From Pseudoselenomonas ruminantium (lineage in GTDB: Bacteria; Bacillota; Negativicutes; Selenomonadales; Selenomonadaceae), in the NCBI GenBank assembly GCA_015058655.1, contig SVBX01000014.1, positions 22,752-86,751 of the forward strand: a stretch of 64,000 nucleotides of DNA, given 5' to 3'. The position numbers and the translations under genes were made by a program. The notes beneath the pieces are model-generated. The model was not told the DNA's origin, searched no databases, and worked only from the letters and a program-made list of their open reading frames with translations. Each line of letters starts with the position of its first letter. The first letter of the stretch is position 1. This document shows positions 35,438 to 43,835 of the stretch, one piece after another.

Positions 35438-36127
35438 GTGGACAAGCAGGAAGAGACAGCGGCAATCTTTCGGAAATGCCTGTTGGGGAAAAATATGGAG
35501 GAAAGGGCGGTGAAGGAGTTTTTGTCCTCCAGTCAGGTGAAGATAGCTGACTACCCCAAGGGGGCGGCTGTGTTCCATGATGGAGACAGCCCCAGATACC
35601 TCTATGTGCTGCTGGAGGGAAAAGTGCATATCCAAAAGGAAAGCTTCACAGGCCGCCATATCTTCCTGTCGGAAATAGACGAGCCGGGGGATGTGTTCGG
35701 AGAGGTCTACCTTCTCATGGGGCGTCCCTATGATATGTATGTGGAGGCTGTCCGGGACACCCGCCTGCTGCTGGTGGGCAGCCAGGCCTTTTCCCTGCAG
35801 CCGGGAAATATCTCTGCCCCGGCCCTGCAGGTGCAGAGAAACCTCCTGCAAGTGCTGGCCAGAAAGGCTTACTTCATGCACAACAAGCTGAAGGTGCTTT
35901 CCAGCGGCACCCTGAGGGAGAAGATCATCCGCTTTCTCTTCTGGAGCATGGATGAACAGGGGCGTGTCCGTCTGGATTACACCAGGGAAACCTGGGCTGA
36001 TTACTTCTCCGTGGCCCGTCCCTCCCTGTCAAGAGAGCTGGGCGCCTTGCAGGCAGAGGGAATCTTGCAGGTGAAAGGCCGGGATATCAGGGTGGTGGAC
36101 AAGGGGGCCTTTGAAGCATACTTGTGA
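35438..36127 (+). CDS. Crp/Fnr-family regulator, probable regulator of hcp
   Basis: 229 residues from GTG 35438, six bases after GGAGGGG; an upstream in-frame TTG at 35345 would overlap hcp and cross the hairpin. The sensor beta barrel (about 25-140) includes PKGAAVFHDGDSPRYLYVLL and GDVFGEVYLL; the winged helix (about 165-220) has TWADYFSVARPSLSRELGAL. It has no FNR cysteine set. Location after hcp and the palindrome in the hcp promoter suggest an HcpR-like role in nitrosative stress (inference). Confidence 0.85.
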   Translation: MDKQEETAAIFRKCLLGKNMEERAVKEFLSSSQVKIADYPKGAAVFHDGDSPRYLYVLLEGKVHIQKESFTGRHIFLSEIDEPGDVFGEVYLLMGRPYDMYVEAVRDTRLLLVGSQAFSLQPGNISAPALQVQRNLLQVLARKAYFMHNKLKVLSSGTLREKIIRFLFWSMDEQGRVRLDYTRETWADYFSVARPSLSRELGALQAEGILQVKGRDIRVVDKGAFEAYL

Positions 36128-36171
36128 AAGCTGGCCGAAGTTTTTATGCTTGCCGGGTTGAAAAAAAGACG

Positions 36172-36197
36172 ATCCCGCCTTGACATTGAGGCGGGAT
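36172..36197 (+). terminator. Hairpin terminator whose loop contains the marR -35 box
   Basis: ATCCCGCCT (36172-36180) / AGGCGGGAT (36189-36197), with loop TGACATTG. The A7 run is upstream, so on the minus strand it looks like a perfect terminator; on the plus strand it ends the Crp/Fnr transcript with a poor T-tail. Confidence 0.6.
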
Positions 36198-36236
36198 TGC
36201 TTTATACTCATCAACAGGATAGTTAGCAAACTAACT
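36180..36236 (+). promoter_or_regulatory. marR promoter and operator
   Basis: TTGACA (36180-36185), 17-bp spacer, TATACT (36203-36208): a near-consensus vegetative promoter. AGTTAG-CAAA-CTAACT (36221-36236) is a perfect inverted repeat just past the expected start site, well placed for autorepression by the MarR protein. A related inverted repeat lies before the hlyD-like gene. Confidence 0.75.
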
Positions 36237-36253
36237 AAATTGGAGACGAGGAA

Positions 36254-36748
36254 GTGAAAGGCTTGAAGCGGGAAATGATACCCTCCTGGGAAGACCTGCA
36301 GAAGCATAAGGAAATCATCCCGGAGATAAACCCCGCCGCTGTCATTGCCATGCTGCGCATCAAGCAGGCGGCAGAGGAAATACAGCAGGGAGTGCTTGAT
36401 GTGCTGCAGAGCGAGTACCATCTGTCCGAAGGCAAGTTCTGCGTGCTGGTGGTGCTCCATCAGCATCAGACCGGCATTGCCCCTTCGGTGCTGGCTGAAA
36501 AGGTGGGGGTCACCAGAGCAACCATCAGCTCCATGCTCCAGCGGCTGGAGCGGGACGGACTGGTGGCGGTGAAAGCGGACAAGGAGGATGCCCGCGGCAA
36601 GAAGGTAAGGCTTACCAAAAAGGGCAATGCCTTTATGCAGGAGGTGCTGCCGCCCCATTACCTGAGGGTCACCAAGCTGATGGAAAAACTCAGCGAGGAG
36701 GAGCAGCGGGAAGTCACCGCTCTCCTGCATAAACTGACAGAGGATTGA
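36254..36748 (+). CDS. MarR-family transcriptional regulator
   Basis: 164 residues, GTG start eight bases after GGAG. The winged-helix core has LSEGKFCVLVVLHQHQ, VLAEKVGVTRATISSMLQRL and the wing DKEDARGKKVRLTKKG. It probably represses itself and the efflux-type genes behind it through the AGTTAG/CTAACT operators. The effector is unknown. Confidence 0.92.
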   Translation: MKGLKREMIPSWEDLQKHKEIIPEINPAAVIAMLRIKQAAEEIQQGVLDVLQSEYHLSEGKFCVLVVLHQHQTGIAPSVLAEKVGVTRATISSMLQRLERDGLVAVKADKEDARGKKVRLTKKGNAFMQEVLPPHYLRVTKLMEKLSEEEQREVTALLHKLTED

Positions 36749-36785
36749 TAGTCAAGCCCCCTATAGGGGCTTTTCATAGAGAAAT

Positions 36786-36805
36786 AGTTAGTTTACATAC
36801 TAATT
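36786..36805 (+). promoter_or_regulatory. Possible second MarR operator
   Basis: AGTTAG (36786-36791) and CTAATT (36800-36805), or TTAGT-N6-ACTAA within them, resemble the operator before marR but with different spacing. It sits just upstream of the hlyD-like ribosome site. Confidence 0.4.
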
Positions 36806-36820
36806 TTGGAGGAAAAATGC

Positions 36821-37933
36821 ATGAACAGCAATGAAAAAGCCAAGCGGGTGGGGATAGTCTTCATCGCCCTGCTGATTATCGGGGGCCTTGCCCTCATGTA
36901 TACGGGCAATGATGCCATTGTCCAGGGTGCCAGCAAGAAGGAAGGCATCCTCACCGCCGAGCAGGTGAAGATGTCCTTTGATTCCGTCAGCGGCCGCCTG
37001 ATCAAAGAGGCCGTGAAGGAAGGGGATGTGGTGAAGCAGGGGGATGTCATCATGGAGCTTGACTCCACCGATACGGATCTGGCCATCGAGAAGGTGAAGG
37101 CCCAGATTGCCCAGATGGAGGCACAGATCAATTCCACCTCTGGCACCATGGGCATCAATTTCAACAAGGCATCTACCAATGAGAACCAGAGTTTCCGCCA
37201 GATCGATCAGCAGCAGGCTGCCATTTCCTCTGCCAAAGCCACGCTGAAAAATGCGGAAATCAATTACAATCGCACTGCTGCCTTGGTGGAGGCTGGCGCC
37301 GTGGCCAGATCCCAGCTGGATGATGCGGAGATGAACCTGCAGGTATCAAGAGAAGCTGTGCACCAGCAGGAAGAAGCCCTGCAGCGCCTTTTGGGCGGTG
37401 CCACCTACAGCGGCAGCACTGACAGCCTGAACCTGCCCACCATTGCCAACGAGCGCGATGCTGCTTCCAACATGGCCAATGATGTGGAGGCCCTGCGCCA
37501 GCAGAAGGCCCAGCTGGAGGTGCAGCTGAAGGAGCTGATGGTGAAAAAGGAGCGACTGACTCTCAGGGCACCTGAGGATGGCAAGATACTCAAGGTACTG
37601 GCCAAGGAAGGGGAGATGATTTCTCCCTCCACTCCGGTGGTCCTCTTGGAGAGCAACCGCAGCTACTATGATATCTATGTCAGCGAGGAACAGGCTGTGC
37701 ACATTGCTGAAGGAGATGCGCTGACGGGCCAGACCGTGGCCGGGGACAAGAAGGTGACCGGCACTGTGCGCCTGCTGACCAAGGCACCGGGCTTTGCTGA
37801 CCTCAAGCAGTCCCGTGAAAAGGGCCAAGCCGACCTCACCGCTTTCCAGGTGCGCATTTACATCGACCCGCAGGATGGCATCATCCCGGGCATGACCATT
37901 GGGGTGAAAGACAGTGAATTCACTAAGAGATGA
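36821..37933 (+). CDS. HlyD-family periplasmic adaptor (membrane fusion) protein
   Basis: 370 residues from ATG 36821, eight bases after GGAGG. One N-terminal transmembrane anchor (about 10-28) is followed by half of a lipoyl-like domain (SGRLIKEAVKEGDVVKQGDVIMEL), a long coiled coil (about 85-240), the second lipoyl half (RAPEDGKILKVLAKEGEMIS) and a beta barrel. It links an inner-membrane transporter to the outer envelope. The permease gene overlaps its end by 20 bp. Confidence 0.92.
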   Translation: MNSNEKAKRVGIVFIALLIIGGLALMYTGNDAIVQGASKKEGILTAEQVKMSFDSVSGRLIKEAVKEGDVVKQGDVIMELDSTDTDLAIEKVKAQIAQMEAQINSTSGTMGINFNKASTNENQSFRQIDQQQAAISSAKATLKNAEINYNRTAALVEAGAVARSQLDDAEMNLQVSREAVHQQEEALQRLLGGATYSGSTDSLNLPTIANERDAASNMANDVEALRQQKAQLEVQLKELMVKKERLTLRAPEDGKILKVLAKEGEMISPSTPVVLLESNRSYYDIYVSEEQAVHIAEGDALTGQTVAGDKKVTGTVRLLTKAPGFADLKQSREKGQADLTAFQVRIYIDPQDGIIPGMTIGVKDSEFTKR

Positions 37934-39101
37934 GATAAAGTTCCTGTTCTCCGGGCAGGGCATGCCCTATGAAAAGGTGTGCATCATGGTGGCCATGGTC
38001 ATTTCCGTGGTGCTCTCCGTGCTGCTGTCCGGCAACTTCGGCAAAGATGTGGAAGTGGTGGTCATTGACCTGGATAATTCTGCCTATAGCCGGGATTTGA
38101 CCAACAGGATTGATGCATCAGAGTACATGCAGGTCACGGCAGTGCTGAATACTCCCGTGGACCCCAAGGAACTCATGTACCGGGACCAGGCCTATGCGGT
38201 GGTGTATTTCCCCCAGGGGTTGGAAAAGGACCGCTACACGGGGGTGGAGACTAATATCGGCGTGTTCTACGATACCACCAATCCGGCCACTACTTCCAAT
38301 ATCAAGGTGGCTCTGAATGAGATTGTCGGCATGGATAATGCCGTGGCCATGGGAGATACAGGCAGCACCAATGACACGCTGATGGGGAGTCTGAGCCTGG
38401 CAGACAGGATACTGTTCAACCCCCAGGAATCCACCAGCAATGCCACCACCATGAACTTCTTGTTCTTCTTTGGCGCCATGTTCTTCACCTTTGCCACCAT
38501 CGGCATGATACCGCGCCTGCGCCTGACAGGGCAGCTGGATAAAACCCTCATGGAGGGCACGCCCTGGGATATCATCCAGCGCTTGCTGCCCTATGCAGGC
38601 TGCCTGATTGTTTCCTGGGTAGTGGGACTGGCGGTGCTGCGCCTTTGGGGAGATTTGAATTTCTCCGGCCATCTGGTGACTTTCCTCTTCTTGGAAATCT
38701 TCGTAGTCATGGTGGTGGGCATGCTGAGCCTCCTGTTCGGCTGGACGGCGGCCAATCCGGGCATTGCCTCCTCCCGCATGATCCTCTTCATCCCCGGCGG
38801 CTTCATCCTGGGCGGCCCCACAGGGCCGGTGACTTCCTTCCAGGATTGGGTGGTGACTCTCAGCCATGTCTTCCCCCTGACTTGGGAGTTCCACTTCACC
38901 CGGGACATCATTTCCCGGGGGGCGGGGCTTTTGGATATCACTCAGGAGATAGGTGCCTTCATGCTTTACATGGGCTGCGTGCTCCTGCTGTTTTGCTGGC
39001 GCTTCTACAGTGCCAAGAAGGCAGCTCAGAAGCGGCTGGAGAATGCGGACGAGCATCAGCATAAACTGGACAAGTTGGCGGCAGAGATTGTAAGCAAGTA
39101 A
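37914..39101 (+). CDS. ABC-2 type transporter permease
   Basis: 395 residues, GTG start 37914 after GGGGTG. TM1 (about 25-45) is followed by an extracytoplasmic domain of about 140 residues (VEVVVIDLDNSAYSRDLTNR) and five further helices, the YhgE/ABC2_membrane_3 pattern. No ATPase gene is present in the operon; the ATP-binding subunit must be elsewhere or the pair works without one. It forms a MarR-controlled efflux or envelope-export unit with the HlyD protein. Confidence 0.87.
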   Translation: MNSLRDEIKFLFSGQGMPYEKVCIMVAMVISVVLSVLLSGNFGKDVEVVVIDLDNSAYSRDLTNRIDASEYMQVTAVLNTPVDPKELMYRDQAYAVVYFPQGLEKDRYTGVETNIGVFYDTTNPATTSNIKVALNEIVGMDNAVAMGDTGSTNDTLMGSLSLADRILFNPQESTSNATTMNFLFFFGAMFFTFATIGMIPRLRLTGQLDKTLMEGTPWDIIQRLLPYAGCLIVSWVVGLAVLRLWGDLNFSGHLVTFLFLEIFVVMVVGMLSLLFGWTAANPGIASSRMILFIPGGFILGGPTGPVTSFQDWVVTLSHVFPLTWEFHFTRDIISRGAGLLDITQEIGAFMLYMGCVLLLFCWRFYSAKKAAQKRLENADEHQHKLDKLAAEIVSK

Positions 39102-39109
39102 ATAGCAAA

Positions 39110-39247
39110 AGCCTTCCCCTTGAGGGGAAGGTGCCCCGACAGGGGCGGATGAGGTGGGACGCCATGAGTTATGCTGACTGAACTGGTCAGCTGGATTGCT
39201 CCTCATCTGTCAGCTTTTGGCTGTCACCTTCCAGAAAAGGGGAAGGT
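39110..39247. repeat. CCTTCCCC-type element, copy 2 (degenerate, 138 bp)
   Basis: AGCCTTCCCCTTGAGGGGAAGGTGCC at the left, GATGAGGTG and CTCATCTGTCAGC arms inside, ending in a decayed CCTTCCAGAAAAGGGGAAGG. The first hairpin may terminate the ABC permease operon. The 157-bp element lies 17 bp further right. Confidence 0.78.
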
Positions 39248-39264
39248 TTTTGTGTTTCTTGCTA

Positions 39265-39421
39265 AGGAACTGGCAAGAAATAAATTGAGCATAATGCGAA
39301 GGATTAGTTTGGCTAGACAAGGCGGAGGAAGGAGGCATAGCGGTGCTATGTCGACTGACGACAACGCAGTATAGACGAACTAAGACAAGCAGAATGCTTA
39401 ATTTATTTCTGAACAGTTCCT
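39265..39421 (+). repeat. 157-bp palindromic MITE-like element, copy 3
   Basis: Same sequence and orientation as copy 1, identical by eye, with TAA at both borders (39263-39265, 39421-39423). It lies about 90 bp upstream of the universal stress protein gene. Together with the CCTTCCCC element it fills the 410-bp gap 39102-39511. Confidence 0.9.
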
Positions 39422-39511
39422 AAGTCAATGGCTTTTTCAGAAGCAGGATTTTTTTCTTTTTGTGGATAATTATTACATAGACGATTGAATTGACAGAAAG
39501 GACGGGTCTAC

Positions 39512-40075
39512 ATGGCAGAGAACACAACAGAAAAGAACGCAGAGGAACTGATTGAGGAAATACAGAACCGTCCCAAGCAGGAGCGGAAGATGGAGTGCAA
39601 GCGCATCCTGGTGCCCACAGACGGCTCCGGTCAGGCCTTCAAGGCAGTGAACCAGGCCATCCATCTGGCAGCGGTGACAGGGGCGGAAATGACAGTGATG
39701 ATGGCAGTGGATCTCAACCGCAATATCTCCGCCTTCGAGCAGGTGAGCATGTCAGGCTATATCCCCGCCGAGCTGAAGGTAGCCGCCTTCCAGTTCCTGG
39801 CAGACCTCATGCATGTCATCCCCCCGGAGGTAAAGGCCCATACCAGAGTAGAAATAGGCGACCCCGGCGAGTGCATAGCAGATGTAGCCGAAGAGGAGGA
39901 AAGCGACCTCATCGTCATGGGCTGCCGCGGCTTCGGCACCATCAGGAGCCTCTTGGTAGGCAGCGTGTCAAACTATGTCATGAAGCATGTGAACTGCCCG
40001 GTGCTGCTGGTAAAGGGCATGCCGGACGATTGGGATGAGGAAGATAATTTCATTGTGAATAAGGGGAAGGAGTAG
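39512..40075 (+). CDS. Universal stress protein (UspA family)
   Basis: 187 residues. A charged N-terminal extension (1-28) precedes the Usp fold: KRILVPTDGSGQAFKAVNQA, and the ATP-binding loop G-x2-G-x9-G-S in MGCRGFGTIRSLLVGSVSNY. The C-terminal tail is acidic. Usp proteins bind ATP and support survival under stress. Monocistronic, ended by the hairpin at 40183-40221. Confidence 0.92.
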   Translation: MAENTTEKNAEELIEEIQNRPKQERKMECKRILVPTDGSGQAFKAVNQAIHLAAVTGAEMTVMMAVDLNRNISAFEQVSMSGYIPAELKVAAFQFLADLMHVIPPEVKAHTRVEIGDPGECIADVAEEEESDLIVMGCRGFGTIRSLLVGSVSNYVMKHVNCPVLLVKGMPDDWDEEDNFIVNKGKE

Positions 40076-40182
40076 GAATGAAAATATTTGAGAAAAATTT
40101 TCAATAGCTTATTGACAATGATTATTAATTGCTGTATATTTAATACAGGCTTTCGTTAAGCTCTCCTAAATACAATACACAG

Positions 40183-40226
40183 CCAAAAAGCGGCCGTACT
40201 GCTCATGCGGCCGCTTTTTGGTGTGT
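40183..40226 (+). terminator. Terminator after the usp gene
   Basis: CCAAAAAGCGGCCG (40183-40196) / CGGCCGCTTTTTGG (40208-40221). A closely similar hairpin with the same flanks follows the rpn gene at 41589-41627. Confidence 0.88.
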
Positions 40227-40246
40227 TTGACGGGAACCTCTTTTCC

Positions 40247-40275
40247 TTGTTTTTAGGGCAGAAAAGTCATACAAT
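40247..40275 (+). promoter_or_regulatory. Promoter of the rpn-type gene, now separated from it
   Basis: TTGTTT (40247-40252), 17-bp spacer, TACAAT (40270-40275). Before the element insertion the gene's ribosome site would have lain about 15 bases downstream of the transcription start. Confidence 0.6.
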
Positions 40276-40300
40276 AAAAGTAAGATCACACGAGGAACGG

Positions 40301-40555
40301 CAATGTCATTAAGTTAAGCATCATTGTCTCAACTGCCTTCCCCTTGAGGGGGCGGCGAAGCCGCGAGTGTCCGGTGGACACCCTGGACAGGTGGCAGCCG
40401 AAGGCTGACGGATGAGGTGCAAATGAACAAGATAAGGCAGATAAACGAGAGAACGCTCCACCTCATCCGCCCCTAACGGGGCACCTGCCAGGGAGCCCAC
40501 TGGGCTCCCGCGCTTCCGCGCCCCCTCAAGGGGAAGGCTTAACTAAATGACATTG
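40301..40555. mobile_element. 255-bp MITE (CCTTCCCC family, copy 3) with 10-bp target duplication
   Basis: Ends CAATGTCATT...AATGACATTG form terminal inverted repeats, continuing into GTTAA/TTAAC and the CCTTCCCCTTGAGGGG/CCCCTCAAGGGGAAGG arms. CGAGGAACGG is repeated exactly at 40291-40300 and 40556-40565. Several GC-rich hairpins lie inside. No transposase. It belongs to the same family as 49872-50056 (opposite orientation). Confidence 0.93.
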
Positions 40556-41530
40556 CGAGGAACGGGGGGCTATGATTTGAGCGATAAAGATACTATCACC
40601 AAAGATTATATGAGCCAGCCGGAGCAGTTCGCTGACCTTTTCAATGGCTATTGTTTCAAGGGAAAGGAAGTCATTCGTCCGGAGGATTTGCGGGAAATGG
40701 ACACCGCAGGCATTGTCCTGCCTTATGGGGCCGACGGGGCTGTCAGTCCTCAGCAGAAGGACAGGGATTTGCTGAAGATGCTGATGAAGACTGATGGCAA
40801 GGTGGCATATTGCATTTTGGGTGTGGAGAACCAGAGCGAGATTCATACGGCTATGCCTGTCCGCAACTTATTGTACGATGCTATAACTTTGTCAAAGCAG
40901 GTGGAAAAGGCGGCAAAGTCTTACAGGAAGACTCACGAAAACGGGCAGGACACGGCAGAGTTCCTTAGTGGGTTCCATCGCGGAGATAAGGTGTTGCCAG
41001 TAGTCACCATCGTGGTGCATTGGGGGACTGGTGATTGGGATGTCCCCTTGACACTGAGGGAAATGTATCCTGAGGGAATCAGCCAGGAGATTATGGATTA
41101 TGTGGCAGATTACAAGGTGAACCTTGTCTCGCCGTCATTGATGAGTGACGAGGAACTGGACATTTTCAAGTCGGACATTAAAGAGGTACTGAAATTCATC
41201 AAGCACTCCATCGACAAAGACGAGCTGAAGAAGTTGCTTGATGGCAACGATAATTATCAGAACATTGACCGGCTGGCGGCTCAGACCATCAGCGCTTGTT
41301 CAAATGTGAAGTTCGATATCCCTGTTGGGAAGGAGGGAGTTAACATGTGCAAGGCCATTGAAGATATGAAGATGGAGGCAAGGAATGAGGGGCTTAATGA
41401 AGGTATTTCCAGGGCAGTTGCCATGCTGAAAGACCTGCAGTTTACGAAGGACGCGGCTATCCAGCAGATTATGAAAAACTATGCCCTGTCAGATGATGAT
41501 GCCATGGCAGCGGTAAATAGCAACTGGTAA
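40547..41530 (+). CDS. Rpn / PD-(D/E)XK nuclease-family transposase-like protein
   Basis: 327 residues from ATG 40547, or 317 from the probable native TTG 40577 after GGGGGG. The pattern DRDLLKMLMKTDGKVAYCIL then GVENQSEIHTAMPVR matches the Rpn (YhgA-like/PF04754) nuclease core, with VLPVVTIVVHWG after it. Rpn proteins cut DNA and promote recombination. A 255-bp element has split promoter and ribosome site, but its own end supplies GGGGAAGG and an in-frame ATG, so translation may still be possible. The C-terminal helical repeat is typical of the family. Confidence 0.82.
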   Translation: MTLRGTGGYDLSDKDTITKDYMSQPEQFADLFNGYCFKGKEVIRPEDLREMDTAGIVLPYGADGAVSPQQKDRDLLKMLMKTDGKVAYCILGVENQSEIHTAMPVRNLLYDAITLSKQVEKAAKSYRKTHENGQDTAEFLSGFHRGDKVLPVVTIVVHWGTGDWDVPLTLREMYPEGISQEIMDYVADYKVNLVSPSLMSDEELDIFKSDIKEVLKFIKHSIDKDELKKLLDGNDNYQNIDRLAAQTISACSNVKFDIPVGKEGVNMCKAIEDMKMEARNEGLNEGISRAVAMLKDLQFTKDAAIQQIMKNYALSDDDAMAAVNSNW

Positions 41531-41588
41531 AATCTAATTGCAATCATACTGTCAACCTGTTAGCAAGCTATGCTGAATACAGACACAG

Positions 41589-41627
41589 CCAAAAAGCGGC
41601 CGCACTGCTCATACGGGCGCTTTTTGG
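41589..41627 (+). terminator. Terminator after the rpn-type gene
   Basis: CCAAAAAGCGGCCG / CGGGCGCTTTTTGG with an 11-base loop, a near copy of the hairpin at 40183-40221 including the preceding ACACAG. Confidence 0.85.
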
Positions 41628-41763
41628 TGTCATTGTTGCCTTTTGATTACTATGGTAATTGCAACAAGTGAATATTTTTCCTGCAAGCAGGAATTTTGCC
41701 CTGTCCTGTCGTAGTATACAGACACATAGAGTTGTTCGCTACGGTTGTGGAGGATGTTTGGTC

Positions 41764-41838
41764 ATGAGCAAAGCGGAGACTGGGCAAGGAAAAGCACATA
41801 AGTACAATACCTTTGTACGCGGGGGGGGGACACTCTAG
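41764..41838 (+). other. Mini-frame with nine-G tract; contents of the 41531-42003 gap
   Basis: ATG 41764, about ten bases after GGAGG, opens 24 codons ending in a run of nine G (41821-41829) and TAG. It may be a remnant or leader peptide; one base fewer in the G tract would extend the frame to about 41930. Nothing else recognisable lies in this 473-bp gap apart from the terminator at 41589. Confidence 0.25.
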
Positions 41839-42003
41839 GTTCCGTCCTCCATTTAGATGGGGCGTACCCCGTCAACAGAATAAGGGATTTCTGCGTCCAT
41901 TTTTGCCGGACAGCAAGAGAAGGTGTGTGCCATGAGGGCATGCGCTGGTAGCTGTGCGGGGAAGATGGGCGTTTTTTGTGGTGTGATGAAAGGATGGGGT
42001 GTC

Positions 42004-43737
42004 ATGCTCAAATTGTCGAAATTTAATGTACTAATTACAAAGAAGTTGCGGGCATTGGTAATGGCTGGGGTTATGTCTGTTTCTCTATGGGCAGCGCCTA
42101 TATATACCCCTTATGTTCAGGCAATGGACTCTGCAGCAGGACAAATTGCAGGACGAGCTTTAGGCGCTGCGATAAATTACAATTTGGTAAGGAATGCATG
42201 GCTTTCATTTGGGGATGAACCAGAAGCTCAAATGCAAATATTGCAAAAAGATATGGAAGAAAAAGGTCAGGATATGACCCCTGAGAACAATGCCGTTGTT
42301 GATAAGGTGATGAATCAACTTATTGAAAGAGGAGAATACGCTCTAAAAAAAGATAATTTGCCATTTCAATGGAGAGTGAATAATTCTGAAGAATGGAACG
42401 CAGCCTGTTATCCACATGACTATATTACCGTCAATAAGGGGCTGGTAGAAGATTTAAAACATAATGAAGATATGATAGCAGGTGTCTTGGGACATGAAAT
42501 GGTACATGGTCTACATCATCATCTGGCTAACGTTAATGCTGATAATATCCTTGCTAAAGAGTTGTTTTCGCTTATTTCCGCTGGGGTGGATTATAACTAC
42601 AAAGATTTGTATAAAAAACTTTCCTATTATATCATGGTGAAAAATATACCTGTGCCTTTGGAGAATGAAGCAGATGAATATGGTTTCTATCTTATGACAT
42701 CAGCTGGTTTTAATCCTGGCGGATTTGTGTTAGAAATGCTCCACATGGCAAAAAGAAATATAGCTAGTGGTAGTGTCAAACCATCTGATATAGCGGAGAT
42801 AATGAGCGGTAGGGTATGGAATCATCCTAGCGACAAAAATCGGCTAAAAAAAGCTATGCAACTGTTCTCTATATATGGATATAATCATGTGGAGGTGCGC
42901 AATATAGATGAAGTATATATAGATGGAAATTTTCTTTTGAAAGCATCACCGGATGAAGAATTTACTTCTTGGGAAAATGCCTATTTCATAGCAGGAGGCA
43001 TTGCCAAAGGTATCCACGACAACAGGCTTTGCAGCATGTGGGGATTTAGGGAAAAGGCCAATGGTGACATAGATTTCCTTAATAATGACAGAGTATATCA
43101 GCCAATGAAGAAAGCTGTACGGGAAGCTGGTGTGGGACATGCCTTGCAAGAAATGATTGAAGCTGCCTATGCCAGTGATGTCAAAGCGGGCAACAGGGAC
43201 AAGATTTACTTGCCAGAATATAATCGCAAGCAGAAGATAAAGGAGGAGAGGGAAAAAGCATCTGCCAAGAGTGAGAAGCTGTCTAATCATTATAGTGCTA
43301 AAGCTGCTAAATTTAATGACCTAGGGGTACCAGCTTTGGCGACAGTAGAGGCTAAACGTGCTATTGTTTCCAATGAGAGTAACGCAAATGCCTATATGCA
43401 AATGGGACGGGCAAGTTCGTTGGAAAATAAGCATGAAAACGCAGTTGATTATTTCGATAAATCTATTTCTATAGCTCCAAACAATGGTTTTGCCTATATG
43501 TACAAAGGGATGTCTCTTTATGCTATGGGGCGTGAGGATGAAGCTATAAGTGCAATGGATATGGCTTCAAATACAAAAAACAAGGATGAAACATTCACGA
43601 TAAACGTCCTCATGTTGATGGCTAAGATGCAGGATGAAAAGGGATATGAGGAGGATGCATTGAATAGCTACCGCAAGTTGCATAATATTTATCCTGAATT
43701 TGTTGTTCCTGCAAAATATGCCAGCAGAATGAGATGA
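42004..43737 (+). CDS. Secreted M48-family metalloprotease with C-terminal TPR repeats
   Basis: 577 residues from ATG 42004 after AAGGA; an in-frame GTG further upstream (41923) has no ribosome site. A signal peptide (about 1-40, ending YVQA) precedes the peptidase domain with H164EMVH168 and ENEADEYG (about 220-227) for zinc. TPR-like repeats (about 440-577: KHENAVDYFDKSISIAPNNG, ALNSYRKLHNIYPEF) follow. The combination resembles BepA/LoiP-type envelope proteases that control outer-membrane protein assembly. It opens the AT-rich cluster; codon use differs visibly from the GC-rich neighbours. Confidence 0.87.
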   Translation: MLKLSKFNVLITKKLRALVMAGVMSVSLWAAPIYTPYVQAMDSAAGQIAGRALGAAINYNLVRNAWLSFGDEPEAQMQILQKDMEEKGQDMTPENNAVVDKVMNQLIERGEYALKKDNLPFQWRVNNSEEWNAACYPHDYITVNKGLVEDLKHNEDMIAGVLGHEMVHGLHHHLANVNADNILAKELFSLISAGVDYNYKDLYKKLSYYIMVKNIPVPLENEADEYGFYLMTSAGFNPGGFVLEMLHMAKRNIASGSVKPSDIAEIMSGRVWNHPSDKNRLKKAMQLFSIYGYNHVEVRNIDEVYIDGNFLLKASPDEEFTSWENAYFIAGGIAKGIHDNRLCSMWGFREKANGDIDFLNNDRVYQPMKKAVREAGVGHALQEMIEAAYASDVKAGNRDKIYLPEYNRKQKIKEEREKASAKSEKLSNHYSAKAAKFNDLGVPALATVEAKRAIVSNESNANAYMQMGRASSLENKHENAVDYFDKSISIAPNNGFAYMYKGMSLYAMGREDEAISAMDMASNTKNKDETFTINVLMLMAKMQDEKGYEEDALNSYRKLHNIYPEFVVPAKYASRMR

Positions 43738-43835
43738 TAGCATAAAATGGTAAAAAGACTGCAAACCAAATTGCAAATATTTAATCCAATTTGGTTTGCA
43801 GTTCATTTTTAATAATGGGCGGAGGCTTGTTTACT

